A DNA stretch of 13,815 nt from Megamonas hypermegale. GTDB taxonomy: Bacteria > Bacillota > Negativicutes > Selenomonadales > Selenomonadaceae. The notes beneath the pieces were generated by a model that worked only from the letters and a program-made list of their open reading frames with translations, was not told the origin of the DNA and searched no databases. How positions within the stretch are numbered: position 1 is the stretch's first letter; every line of letters starts with the position of its first letter. This document shows positions 1-6,909 of the stretch, piece after piece. The stretch covers positions 1 to 13,815 of the forward strand of contig DCFC01000012.1 in the NCBI GenBank assembly GCA_002314325.1, written 5' to 3'. A program made the position numbers and the translations under genes.

Positions 1-81
1 TTTTTAAACGTTAGAGATAAAAAACTGTTTTCTTAAAGTGAAAATCTCTTAGCAGTGCACGAACCAAAAGGTTTCTTTTTC

Positions 82-115
82 GGCAACTTTTCTTTGCCAT
101 CAAAGAAAAATTGCC
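82..115. repeat. Long perfect-looking hairpin, possible dispersed palindromic repeat
   Basis: Bases 88-96 pair with 101-109 around a CCAT loop. After one mismatch (87/110), bases 82-86 pair with 111-115, giving about 14 base pairs in a 34-base element. There is no T-run on either side, so it does not look like an intrinsic terminator. The core TTTTCTTTG...CAAAGAAAA resembles intergenic palindromes I recall from other bacterial genomes, but I cannot verify copy number here. Confidence 0.5.
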
Positions 116-116
116 C

Positions 117-167
117 GCGCAATATAAGAATAAATTAAGAAATAATTCTCTTAGCCATATATTGCGC
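117..167. repeat. Imperfect inverted repeat next to the 82-115 hairpin
   Basis: GCGCAATATA at 117-126 is exactly repeated in inverse at 158-167. Inside it, AGAAT (127-131) can pair with ATTCT (145-149), so the whole stretch can fold as an interrupted stem. No gene is recognisable in 1-180. These two palindromes are all I see in it. Confidence 0.4.
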
Positions 168-187
168 TGAACAGTACTTTTCCTAAC

Positions 188-230
188 AAAAAAAGAGCTA
201 CCGTATATAATTCATACGGTAGCTCTTTTT
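188..230. terminator. Bidirectional intrinsic terminator
   Basis: A 13-bp perfect stem (194-206 with 214-226) encloses a 7-base loop. It is flanked by an A-run on the left (188-194) and a T-run on the right (226-230), so it can stop transcription from either side. Its right edge lies 5 bases from the stop codon of the minus-strand membrane protein gene, which it almost certainly terminates. It would also block any plus-strand transcript entering from the left. Confidence 0.85.
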
Positions 231-234
231 CTTT

Positions 235-1545
235 TTATTTTATTTGTGTCATTAAAATTCTATCCACGCGGGCTTTATCCATGCTGATAATTTCAAAGCG
301 GTAGCCGTCCCAAATGCGGACTTCGGCAACTTTGGGGATATAGCCGAAATAGGAAGTGATGAAACCGCCCATTGTCTTGAAATGGCCGTTTTCCTCATTC
401 GGCAGTTTTTCAATATCAAAGCGTTCTTTGAAATCGTCAATATCGTACAGACCGTCGATATACCACGAGTTTTCATCGCGTTGAATAATCTGCGGCGTAT
501 TCTGCACCGGTTTGCCGGTGATATCGCCGAGTACTTCGTTGATGATATCGAAGATAGTGACGAAACCGACGACACCGCCGTATTCGTCGAGAACGATGGC
601 TTCATTAACTTCGCTCTGGCGGAATTTTTCCAGCAGGCGGAATGTTTCCATAGCGCGCGGTACGAACATCGGTTTGCGGACGAGTTTTTCCAGATTGAGC
701 TCCTGCTTATCAAGCAGTGTGTTCAGAACGTCTTTGGCGTAGATAATGCCGACGAAATCGTCCAAATCATCCTTGCCGACGAGAAAGACATTGGCAGTCG
801 TTTCCTTAATTAATTTCAGGTTGGTTGCCAAATCGTCCTCAAGGTCGAGCCAGAGCATCTGGGTGCGCGGCGTCATCAAGTCGTATGCCGCCTGGTCGCT
901 CATATGGAATATGCGGTCTACAATATCCTGTTCGGCTTTTTCAAATGTGCCTTCTTCCGTGCCGCGTTCAATCAGGTCTTTGACTTCATCTTCTGTAACG
1001 TTGTCGTTATTTTGCGGATTAATGCCGAAGATAAGCAAAATCGTATTGGCAATGCCGGTGAAGGCGGAGATGAGCGGCGAGAGGATTATCTGCCAGAATT
1101 TTAAAAAGCCGATGATTTTAAGCAGGCAAAGTTCCGGGTTGTTGAGCGCAATTTTGCGCGGCAGTGTTGTGCTGAGTACAAGACAGAGCAAAATGATGAT
1201 GAATGTGCTGAATACGAGGGAGATAGGCTCGATGTAGTCAACAATCGGCGCGATGGCGATGCTTTGCAGCTGTGTCGTCAGAAACGGCGCAATGGCAATC
1301 CCCGTAAACAGGCCGATTAGAATGTTGGAACTGACGTTGCCGACCTGCACCGTGATGAGATATGTGCTCGGGTCATCAACGATTTTCAGAGCTTTTGCCG
1401 CTTTTTTGTAGCCGTCGTCAATTAATTTCTCTATTTGATTTTTATGTGAATTGGTAACAGCTATTTCTGCAAAAATGAAAAAAGCGTTTAAAATGATTAA
1501 GATAAACGTTAAAATAATGAAAATATTTGTCTCGGGACTATCCAA
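235..1545 (-). CDS. CNNM/HlyC-CorC family membrane protein with tandem CBS domains
   Basis: Predicted integral membrane protein of 436 residues, normal for this family, whose members are linked to Mg2+/Co2+ efflux or tolerance. The older 'haemolysin' name is misleading. The N-terminal DUF21-type domain (about 1-180) has four hydrophobic segments near residues 8-30, 63-90, 108-128 and 145-175. Two CBS motifs follow (about 222-280 and 285-340; residues LMTPR open the first and DEYGGVVG lies in the second). A CorC/HlyC C-terminal domain follows (about 350-432). The start is TTG (L in DNA, read as Met) 8-10 bases after AAAGGAAGTGG on the minus strand; no ATG lies nearby. Oddity: the usual G-E-x-x-P-K motif at the end of the third membrane helix reads STTLPRK at 125-131, so the conserved Glu is absent. 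The gene is monocistronic, divergent from the tRNA block, and ends in the 194-226 terminator. Family call is firm; the transported ion is unknown. Confidence 0.88.
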   Translation of the reverse strand: MDSPETNIFIILTFILIILNAFFIFAEIAVTNSHKNQIEKLIDDGYKKAAKALKIVDDPSTYLITVQVGNVSSNILIGLFTGIAIAPFLTTQLQSIAIAPIVDYIEPISLVFSTFIIILLCLVLSTTLPRKIALNNPELCLLKIIGFLKFWQIILSPLISAFTGIANTILLIFGINPQNNDNVTEDEVKDLIERGTEEGTFEKAEQDIVDRIFHMSDQAAYDLMTPRTQMLWLDLEDDLATNLKLIKETTANVFLVGKDDLDDFVGIIYAKDVLNTLLDKQELNLEKLVRKPMFVPRAMETFRLLEKFRQSEVNEAIVLDEYGGVVGFVTIFDIINEVLGDITGKPVQNTPQIIQRDENSWYIDGLYDIDDFKERFDIEKLPNEENGHFKTMGGFITSYFGYIPKVAEVRIWDGYRFEIISMDKARVDRILMTQIK

Positions 1546-1656
1546 GAAAAACCACTTCCTTTAAAATTTTTATATCCATTATATCACTTCTGCCAGGCAA
1601 ATACCATTTAGGGAAAAGAAATTTTGTCTTTTTCACAAAAAATTTACAAATAAGTG

Positions 1657-1686
1657 TTGACAAACAGCTGAAAGATAATATATAAT
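1657..1686 (+). promoter_or_regulatory. Strong sigma70-type promoter for the first tRNA-Gly pair
   Basis: Consensus -35 TTGACA (1657-1662) and consensus -10 TATAAT (1681-1686) are separated by 18 bases, with an A/T-rich stretch upstream (1630-1650) that could act as an UP element. Transcription would start near 1693, about 23 bases before the first tRNA. The divergent membrane protein gene starts at 1545, so 1546-1656 must also hold that gene's promoter, which I cannot place confidently. Confidence 0.85.
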
Positions 1687-1715
1687 AATCAACGTTGCTG
1701 ATAGCAATAACAAAT

Positions 1716-1790
1716 GCGGAAGTAGCTCAGTGGTAGAGCACCACCTTGCCAAGGTGGGGGTCGCGAGTTCGAGCCTCGTTTTCCGCTCCA
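1716..1790 (+). tRNA. tRNA-Gly (anticodon GCC), copy 1
   Basis: A 75-base cloverleaf with CCA encoded at 1788-1790. The acceptor stem is 1716-1722 with 1780-1786, with one G-U pair. The D-arm is GCTC...GAGC, the anticodon stem CCACC/GGTGG encloses TTGCCAA, and the T-arm is GCGAG/CTCGT with TTCGAGC as loop. Anticodon GCC reads GGC/GGU glycine codons; GGC is common in the coding genes here. It is separated by only 9 bases from copy 2 and shares its promoter. Confidence 0.97.
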
Positions 1791-1799
1791 TAACTCAAT

Positions 1800-1874
1800 G
1801 CGGAAGTAGCTCAGTGGTAGAGCATCACCTTGCCAAGGTGGGGGTCGCGAGTTCGAGCCTCGTTTTCCGCTCCA
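1800..1874 (+). tRNA. tRNA-Gly (anticodon GCC), copy 2
   Basis: Identical in sequence to copy 1 except for base 1825 (tRNA position 27), which is T instead of C. This turns the first anticodon-stem pair from C-G into a U-G wobble. CCA is encoded at 1872-1874. It is the second gene of a two-tRNA transcript that ends at the terminator starting 12 bases downstream. Confidence 0.97.
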
Positions 1875-1885
1875 TTTGCAAATCT

Positions 1886-1911
1886 CCCAGTAATTTTTAC
1901 TGGGTTTTTTT
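1886..1911 (+). terminator. Intrinsic terminator after the tRNA-Gly pair
   Basis: CCCAGTA (1886-1892) pairs with TACTGGG (1898-1904) around a short T-rich loop, followed by seven Ts (1905-1911). The stem is moderate (7-8 bp, three G-C pairs at the base), so some read-through into the permease gene 39 bases downstream is plausible. Confidence 0.85.
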
Positions 1912-1935
1912 GTATCCAAAATTAAATAGAAAAAT

Positions 1936-1943
1936 AGAGGTGA
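1936..1943 (+). promoter_or_regulatory. Shine-Dalgarno that fixes a TTG start for the permease
   Basis: AGAGGTGA matches the 3' end of 16S rRNA well. An in-frame ATG at 1944 directly abuts it and is too close to be used. The TTG at 1950, six bases downstream, has normal spacing. The same block (AGAGGTGAAT then TTG) precedes clpX in this window. Confidence 0.6.
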
Positions 1944-1949
1944 ATGGTA

Positions 1950-3260
1950 TTGAAACCGTTTGTGCAGGAAATCGCGGCAGGCATAGTGCTTATTATGCTG
2001 CTGGCTGCATTCACGACGGGACAGTTCAGTGATTTGCACGATGCGCAGGAAATTGTGGCAGGTATTATTTTATTAGTAACTTTAATCGTGTTTACGCTGG
2101 GGAAAAGCCCGATATTCCGTGTGGACAGAGCGGGCATGGCGATAGTCGGCGCGTCGCTCATGACGGGGTTCGGCATAATGACAATCGGTGAAGCGGTAGA
2201 AGCCATCGATGCCGAAACGATTGTTGTACTGTTTTCGCTGATGGTCGTTGTGGGCAATTTAAAGCTTGCCGGTTTTTTCATGTATTTGGGCAGGCTCGTA
2301 TTCACGCACATTCATTCATGCAGGACGCTGCTGTTGGCGGTGATTTTCCTGGCGGGAATATTATCTTCCGTCGTCATCAATGATATCGTATGTCTTTTGT
2401 TCACGCCGGTCGTCATTATGATTTGCCTTAAAGTCAAAGTAAATCCCGTGCCGTATCTTCTGGGCGTGGCGATGGCTTCTAATATCGGCAGTGCCTGCAC
2501 GTTTATCGGCAATCCGCAGAACGTTTTAATCGGCAGTCTGTCGGGAATACCGGCACTCGATTATTTTGCGATAGCCGCACCGCTGTCTTTGATAGGTCTT
2601 ATCCTGCTGTATCTGTTTATCCGTTATACATACAGACAGGATATGGAAAAAACATTTACGATAGAAACGAATGAAACGAGCAGTCTCGTTATACATAAGT
2701 ATTTGATAACGAAAACGCTGCTTGTGCTGGCGTTTGTTATAATTTTCTATCTGCTCGGTCTGAACCTGACACTAACGGCAAGTTTCGGCGCAGCTTTTCT
2801 GCTGATTAATACGCGCATAAAACCGGAGCGCATTTATGAAAATATTGATTTCAATTTGTTGATTATTTTCATCGGTCTGTTCGTCATCATTGCCGGTGTG
2901 GAAAAAAGCGGTCTTTTGAGCCTTATTTATAACTTTCTGCCGCCGCAGTACATGGAGGAAATACCGCTGTTCGGCATAATGGCGATTGTCCTGTCCAATA
3001 TCGTGAGCAATGTGCCGGCCGTTTTGCTTTTGCGCTATTATATACCGGCAGACGAACAGGTTTTGTGGCAGGCGCTTGCGCTGCTTTCAACCATTGCGGG
3101 CAATCTGACCGTATTCGGCTCCATTGCCAACTTAATCGTACTGGAAATAGCAAAAAAACAGGGTATAAAAATCACATCGAAACAGTATCTGAAAATCGGT
3201 TTTCCGCTGACTGTCCTGCTGTCGGTAATCAGTATCGTATGGTTTGAGTGGATGCGATGA
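1950..3260 (+). CDS. ArsB/NhaD/SLC13-like (IT superfamily) ion or anion permease
   Basis: Polytopic inner-membrane protein of 436 residues from the TTG at 1950 (438 if the abutting ATG at 1944 were used; numbering below is from that ATG), with about ten hydrophobic segments. Two inverted half-motifs typical of the Ion Transporter superfamily are visible: VVINDIVC (143-150) with SNIGS...FIGNPQN (179-193) in the first half, and SNIVSNVPAV (351-360) with GNLTVFGSIANL (386-397) in the second. These form re-entrant substrate loops in relatives. The family moves arsenite, Na+/H+, dicarboxylates or sulfate-like anions; the substrate cannot be told from sequence. No arsR, arsA or arsC gene is nearby, which argues weakly against an arsenic role. 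It lies between tRNA-Gly genes, with no clear promoter of its own and no terminator behind it. Length is normal and the frame is intact. Confidence 0.85.
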   Translation: MKPFVQEIAAGIVLIMLLAAFTTGQFSDLHDAQEIVAGIILLVTLIVFTLGKSPIFRVDRAGMAIVGASLMTGFGIMTIGEAVEAIDAETIVVLFSLMVVVGNLKLAGFFMYLGRLVFTHIHSCRTLLLAVIFLAGILSSVVINDIVCLLFTPVVIMICLKVKVNPVPYLLGVAMASNIGSACTFIGNPQNVLIGSLSGIPALDYFAIAAPLSLIGLILLYLFIRYTYRQDMEKTFTIETNETSSLVIHKYLITKTLLVLAFVIIFYLLGLNLTLTASFGAAFLLINTRIKPERIYENIDFNLLIIFIGLFVIIAGVEKSGLLSLIYNFLPPQYMEEIPLFGIMAIVLSNIVSNVPAVLLLRYYIPADEQVLWQALALLSTIAGNLTVFGSIANLIVLEIAKKQGIKITSKQYLKIGFPLTVLLSVISIVWFEWMR

Positions 3261-3279
3261 ATTTTTATGAGAAAAACAG

Positions 3280-3308
3280 TTGACATTTTATCTTTTATTG
3301 AGTATAAT
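3280..3308 (+). promoter_or_regulatory. Consensus promoter for the third tRNA-Gly
   Basis: TTGACA (3280-3285) and TATAAT (3303-3308) are separated by the optimal 17 bases, 22 bases upstream of the tRNA. Both boxes are perfect consensus, so this copy is an independent transcription unit. The -35 begins only 20 bases after the permease stop codon. Confidence 0.9.
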
Positions 3309-3330
3309 AAATTCAGTCGTTAAGGCAACT

Positions 3331-3405
3331 GCGGAAGTAGCTCAGTGGTAGAGCACCACCTTGCCAAGGTGGGGGTCGCGAGTTCGAGCCTCGTTTTCCG
3401 CTCCA
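3331..3405 (+). tRNA. tRNA-Gly (anticodon GCC), copy 3
   Basis: Identical over its 75 bases to copy 1 (C at position 27, here base 3356), with encoded CCA at 3403-3405. It has its own consensus promoter upstream and its own terminator downstream. The flanks differ from those of copies 1 and 2, so the duplication covers the tRNA only. Confidence 0.97.
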
Positions 3406-3417
3406 TATGAAATCAGT

Positions 3418-3446
3418 CCCCAGTCGGTAAAGGCTGGGGTATTTTT
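3418..3446 (+). terminator. Intrinsic terminator after tRNA-Gly copy 3
   Basis: CCCCAG (3418-3423) pairs with CTGGGG (3434-3439) around a 10-base loop, followed by TATTTTT. The short GC-rich stem fits a factor-independent terminator separating the tRNA from trigger factor. Confidence 0.8.
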
Positions 3447-3504
3447 GTATAAAAGCTTGTCATTATTGAAGTATTGTGATATCATTCATTTAGTATAGTA
3501 GGTG

Positions 3505-3531
3505 TACTGTGCTATTTTATATATGACAGTA
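3505..3531. promoter_or_regulatory. Possible tig promoter/operator region with small inverted repeat
   Basis: TACTGT (3505-3510) and ACAGTA (3526-3531) form a 6-bp inverted repeat 15 bases apart. A TATAGT at 3494-3499 could be a -10 box, but no well-spaced -35 accompanies it. The transcript for tig must start in 3447-3570 if the terminator upstream works. I cannot place the promoter more precisely. No CIRCE or CtsR-type operator is visible. Confidence 0.25.
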
Positions 3532-3587
3532 ACATATACACTAAGAAAAATGTTTAATCGTCAAACAACAGGAGGTTTTTTTTCACA

Positions 3588-4880
3588 ATGAACGTTACTA
3601 CAGAAAAGATTGAAAATCATAAGGTGGTACTTACAATCGAAGTACCAGCTGAAGAACTTGATAAAGGTATTAAGGCTGCTTGCAAATCCCTTGCAAACCG
3701 TGTAAATATCCCTGGCTTCAGAAAAGGCCATGCACCGCGCCGCATTCTCGAAATGCACATCGGCAAAGAAGCTATCATGGATGAAGCATTCGACCGTGTA
3801 GCACAGAAAGCATTCGACGCTGCTTTGAAACAGGAAAATCTTGACCCGGTAGACCGTCCGCAGGTTGATATCGTAACTTTGGAAGAAGGCAAAGACGTAG
3901 TATTCAAAGCTACAATCACTCCGGTGCCGGAAGTTACGCTCGGTGAATACAAAGGCTTGAAAGTTGCTAAAGATGCCGTTGTAGTTACAGACGAACAGAT
4001 TGACGAACAGGTACAAAACATTTTAAATCATCATGCAAAAATGATTGACGCTGAAGAAGGCGCAGCAGTTGCAAACGATGATTTCGTTACTTTAGACTTC
4101 AAAGGTGAAGTTGACGGCGTAGCATTCCCGGGCGGCGAAGGCAAAGATTATCCGCTCCAGATTGGTTCCCATTCCTTTATTGATACTTTCGAAGACCAGC
4201 TTGTAGGCCTCAAAGTCGGTGAAGAAAAAGACGTTAACGTAACATTCCCGGAAGAATATCATGCAAAAGATTTAGCTGGCAAAGCTGCTGTATTCCACTG
4301 CAAAATCAACAGCATTAAACATAAACAGATGCCGGAACTTACGGATGAATTCGTAAAAGAACATACTTCCTATGAAAATGTTGAAGATATGAAAGCTAAA
4401 CTGCGTGAAAACACGGAAAAACGCATGGAACGCGAAGCTGATACGAAACGCCGCAACGAAATCTTAAAACAGGCTACTGACAATATCACTGTGGAAATTC
4501 CGGACGTTATGGTGGAAAACCGCGTAAGCAATATGGTTCAGGAACTGGCTGTAAATCTGGAAAATCAGGGCATGAACCTCGATGCTTATCTCAAATACAC
4601 GAATATGGATATGGACAAACTGCGTGAACAGTACAAAGAAAGCGCTGCTATCGCTGTTAAAACTGACCTCATGCTGGACGCTGTAGCTAAAGCTGAAAAC
4701 ATCAAAGTTGAAAATGCTGATATCAATGCTGAAATCGCTCTGCTGGCTGCAACATACGGCACAACTCCGCAGGAAGTAAGCAAAATCATCAAAAAGAACG
4801 GCAGCATCGGCAATCTCGTAGCAACTGTTCTGCACAAAAAAGCTGCTAATTTCGTAATTGACAGCGCTGTAGAAGCTTAA
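3588..4880 (+). CDS. tig: Trigger factor, ribosome-bound chaperone and prolyl isomerase
   Basis: Cytosolic chaperone that docks at the ribosomal exit tunnel and shields emerging nascent chains; it also carries a peptidyl-prolyl cis-trans isomerase domain. Its 430 residues match the family. The N-terminal ribosome-binding domain (about 1-115) carries the signature GFRKGHAPR at 43-51. An FKBP-type domain follows (about 155-240; VTLDFKGEVDGVAFPGGEG opens it), then the helical C-terminal chaperone arms (about 260-430), rich in charged heptads. The ATG start follows AGGAGG (3570-3575) with a rather long 12-base spacer. Codon choice is strongly biased (GCT, GTA, GAA, AAA, CGT), more than in its neighbours, as expected for an abundant protein. 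No terminator is visible in the gap to clpP, so the two are probably cotranscribed. Confidence 0.98.
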   Translation: MNVTTEKIENHKVVLTIEVPAEELDKGIKAACKSLANRVNIPGFRKGHAPRRILEMHIGKEAIMDEAFDRVAQKAFDAALKQENLDPVDRPQVDIVTLEEGKDVVFKATITPVPEVTLGEYKGLKVAKDAVVVTDEQIDEQVQNILNHHAKMIDAEEGAAVANDDFVTLDFKGEVDGVAFPGGEGKDYPLQIGSHSFIDTFEDQLVGLKVGEEKDVNVTFPEEYHAKDLAGKAAVFHCKINSIKHKQMPELTDEFVKEHTSYENVEDMKAKLRENTEKRMEREADTKRRNEILKQATDNITVEIPDVMVENRVSNMVQELAVNLENQGMNLDAYLKYTNMDMDKLREQYKESAAIAVKTDLMLDAVAKAENIKVENADINAEIALLAATYGTTPQEVSKIIKKNGSIGNLVATVLHKKAANFVIDSAVEA

Positions 4881-4919
4881 TTTTTATTAGTTTAATTTTT
4901 AATTTAGAATGTTTTAGTC

Positions 4920-4925
4920 GGGGTG
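4920..4925 (+). promoter_or_regulatory. Shine-Dalgarno that fixes the clpP start
   Basis: GGGGTG lies six bases before the ATG at 4932. A GTG at 4923 is in frame but is part of this ribosome-binding site, so the ATG is the better start. Confidence 0.6.
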
Positions 4926-4931
4926 AATAAC

Positions 4932-5531
4932 ATGAACTATGTACCAATGGTAGTTGAACAGTCGGGACGGGGCGAACGCGCCTACGATATATATTCCCGC
5001 CTTTTGAAAGACCGTATCATTTTTCTGGGCGGTCCTATTGATGATAATGTAGCCAATGTGGTAATAGCACAACTGCTCTTTTTGGAGTCAGAAGACCCGG
5101 ATAAAGATATTCACCTGTATATTAACAGTCCCGGCGGTGTGGTTACTGCCGGACTGGCTATTTATGATACTATGCAGTATATCAAGCCGGACGTATCGAC
5201 GATTTGCATCGGTCAGGCTGCCAGCATGGGTTCCGTGCTGCTTGCCGCAGGTGCAAAAGGCAAACGGTATGCACTGCCGTATTCGCGCATTATGATACAC
5301 CAGCCGCTGGGCGGAGCTCAGGGTCAGTCGACCGATATCCAAATTCAGGCGCGTGAAATCCTGCGCATACGCGATATTCTGACGGAAATACTGAAAGAAC
5401 ATACGGGTCAGTCGATAGAAACGCTCATGGCCGATACGGAAAGAGATAATTTCATGTCGGCAGTGGAAGCGAAAAACTACGGTCTGATTGATGAAGTTAT
5501 CGTTCGTACTGCTGCAAAAAAGAGTAAATAA
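4932..5531 (+). CDS. clpP: ATP-dependent Clp protease proteolytic subunit ClpP
   Basis: Self-compartmentalising serine peptidase that forms a double-heptamer barrel and degrades proteins unfolded by ClpX or another Clp ATPase in the cytosol. From the ATG at 4932 it has 199 residues, the usual length. The catalytic triad is visible as Ser98 (in GQAASMGS), His123 (in MIHQP) and Asp172 (in TERDNF). The oxyanion-side motif NSPGG is at 65-69. The N-terminal stretch [23 protein letters not shown] is short, with the typical axial-pore and processing region. It sits between tig and clpX, as in many bacteria, so ClpXP partners are made together. A terminator-like hairpin follows within 20 bases and may lower clpX relative to clpP. 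Confidence 0.98.
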   Translation: MNYVPMVVEQSGRGERAYDIYSRLLKDRIIFLGGPIDDNVANVVIAQLLFLESEDPDKDIHLYINSPGGVVTAGLAIYDTMQYIKPDVSTICIGQAASMGSVLLAAGAKGKRYALPYSRIMIHQPLGGAQGQSTDIQIQAREILRIRDILTEILKEHTGQSIETLMADTERDNFMSAVEAKNYGLIDEVIVRTAAKKSK

Positions 5532-5548
5532 ATAGTTTTGTGTGTAAG

Positions 5549-5590
5549 AGTGGCGAGACTATTTGCAATATGCGTAAATCGCCACTTTTT
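5549..5590 (+). terminator. Terminator-like hairpin between clpP and clpX
   Basis: AGTGGCGA (5549-5556) pairs exactly with TCGCCACT (5579-5586), followed by TTTTT (5586-5590). The 22-base interior can fold further (ATTT/AAAT and GCA/TGC with a small bulge). It begins 18 bases after the clpP stop codon. It could be a partial terminator, an mRNA 3'-end stabiliser for clpP, or both. Confidence 0.65.
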
Positions 5591-5615
5591 ATAAATAAAA
5601 GGGTTGGGCATAAAA

Positions 5616-5623
5616 AGAGGTGA
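5616..5623 (+). promoter_or_regulatory. Shine-Dalgarno that fixes the TTG start of clpX
   Basis: AGAGGTGA lies seven bases before the TTG at 5631. A longer reading frame begins at TTG 5604, but that would place this site inside the coding sequence. The start at 5631 also aligns with the N-terminus of ClpX from other Firmicutes. Confidence 0.65.
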
Positions 5624-5630
5624 ATATTGG

Positions 5631-6869
5631 TTGAAATTCGGTGAAGACAAAGGACAAATGAAATGTTCATTCTGTGGAAAAACTCAGGAACAGGTGCGCA
5701 AGCTTGTAGCCGGTCCCGGAGTGTATATTTGTGATGAATGTGTGCGACTTTGCAACGAAATTGTCGAAGAGGAAGTCAGCGACGGCGAACATATCGAATT
5801 GAGAGATTTGCCGAAGCCGAAAGAAATATACGATGTTTTAAATCAATATGTAATCGGGCAGGACGAAGCGAAGAAATCGCTTGCGGTAGCAGTTTATAAT
5901 CATTATAAACGCATCAACAGAACGCCTCGACAAGATGATGTTGAACTGCAGAAATCCAATATTTTAATGCTGGGGCCGACCGGTAGCGGCAAAACGCTTC
6001 TTGCTCAGACTTTAGCAAAAATATTGAATGTTCCTTTTGCTATAGCCGATGCAACGTCGCTCACGGAAGCAGGATATGTCGGTGAAGACGTGGAAAATAT
6101 TCTGCTCAAGCTGATACAGGCGACGGATTACGATATCGAAAAAGCGCAAAAGGGCATTATCTACATCGACGAAATCGATAAGATTGCCCGCAAATCGGAA
6201 AATCCGTCCATAACGAGGGACGTCTCCGGTGAAGGCGTTCAGCAGGCTCTTTTAAAAATTCTGGAAGGAACAGTTGCCAATGTGCCGCCGCAAGGAGGCA
6301 GAAAGCATCCGCATCAGGAACTGATACAGATAGATACGACGAATATCTTATTTATCTGCGGCGGTGCTTTTGACGGCATTGAAAAAATAATCGACGCCCG
6401 CCTCGGCCATAAGAATATCGGCTTTGGCGCAGACGTGAAAAGCAAAGTAAAACAGAATACAGGCGATTTATTAAAGCATGTTTTGCCGGAGGATTTGTTA
6501 AAAAGCGGGTTCATTCCGGAATTTATCGGACGTGTTCCTGTTGTTGTAACATTGGAATCTCTGGATGAAAAAGCTTTAGTGGATATTTTGGTTAAGCCTA
6601 GAAATGCTTTAGTAAAACAATACGTTAAACTTTTGGAAATGGACGGAGTAAAACTCCATTTCGACGATGAAGCATTGCATCTGATTGCCAGAGAAGCACT
6701 GGAACGCAAAACCGGCGCCAGAGGGCTTCGGGCAATTTTGGAGCGGATTATGCGCGATGTAATGTTTGAAGTACCTTCGAAAAAAGGTGCGGTTTCTTGT
6801 GAAATAACGAAAGACACTATTAAGAAGAAAAAAGCTCCTGTAATAACTTACGCTGAGAAGAAAGCTTGA
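5631..6869 (+). CDS. clpX: ATP-dependent Clp protease ATP-binding subunit ClpX
   Basis: Hexameric AAA+ unfoldase that recognises tagged substrates, unfolds them and threads them into ClpP. It has 412 residues from the TTG at 5631. The N-terminal C4 zinc-binding domain has Cys12, Cys15, Cys34 and Cys37. Walker A GPTGSGKT is at 115-122, pore loop GYVGED at 148-153, Walker B IIYIDE at 176-181, RKH loop at 224-226, the ClpP-docking IGF tripeptide at 263-265, the arginine finger Arg301 (FIGR), and a sensor-2 segment (KTGARGLR) near the C-terminal domain. All elements needed for ClpP partnering are intact. It follows clpP after a hairpin, with no convincing promoter in the gap, so expression probably depends on read-through. 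A strong hairpin follows. Confidence 0.98.
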   Translation: MKFGEDKGQMKCSFCGKTQEQVRKLVAGPGVYICDECVRLCNEIVEEEVSDGEHIELRDLPKPKEIYDVLNQYVIGQDEAKKSLAVAVYNHYKRINRTPRQDDVELQKSNILMLGPTGSGKTLLAQTLAKILNVPFAIADATSLTEAGYVGEDVENILLKLIQATDYDIEKAQKGIIYIDEIDKIARKSENPSITRDVSGEGVQQALLKILEGTVANVPPQGGRKHPHQELIQIDTTNILFICGGAFDGIEKIIDARLGHKNIGFGADVKSKVKQNTGDLLKHVLPEDLLKSGFIPEFIGRVPVVVTLESLDEKALVDILVKPRNALVKQYVKLLEMDGVKLHFDDEALHLIAREALERKTGARGLRAILERIMRDVMFEVPSKKGAVSCEITKDTIKKKKAPVITYAEKKA

Positions 6870-6909
6870 AAATCGGCTAAGTAGCAGGTCTATCAATACG
6901 ACAAGAGTA

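Noticed and set aside
382..1237. Plus-strand open frames opposite the CNNM gene
   Set aside because: They are shadows of a gene with clear DUF21, CBS and CorC domains. They have no domains or ribosome-binding sites of their own.
1689..2039. Open frames on both strands through the tRNA-Gly pair (for example 1689-2039 minus, 1730-2032 plus)
   Set aside because: They translate the tRNA genes, including the well-known spurious NSRPPPWQG peptide repeat. The cloverleaves and promoter explain the DNA.
1716..3405. tRNA-Gly copies as att sites of an integrated element
   Set aside because: No integrase or phage gene lies between them. Copies 1 and 3 are complete genes with their own promoters, and the insert is a single ordinary permease.
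3447..3587. CIRCE or CtsR operator upstream of tig and the clp genes
   Set aside because: No TTAGCACTC...GAGTGCTAA or GGTCAAA tandem was seen here or before clpP, clpX or lon.
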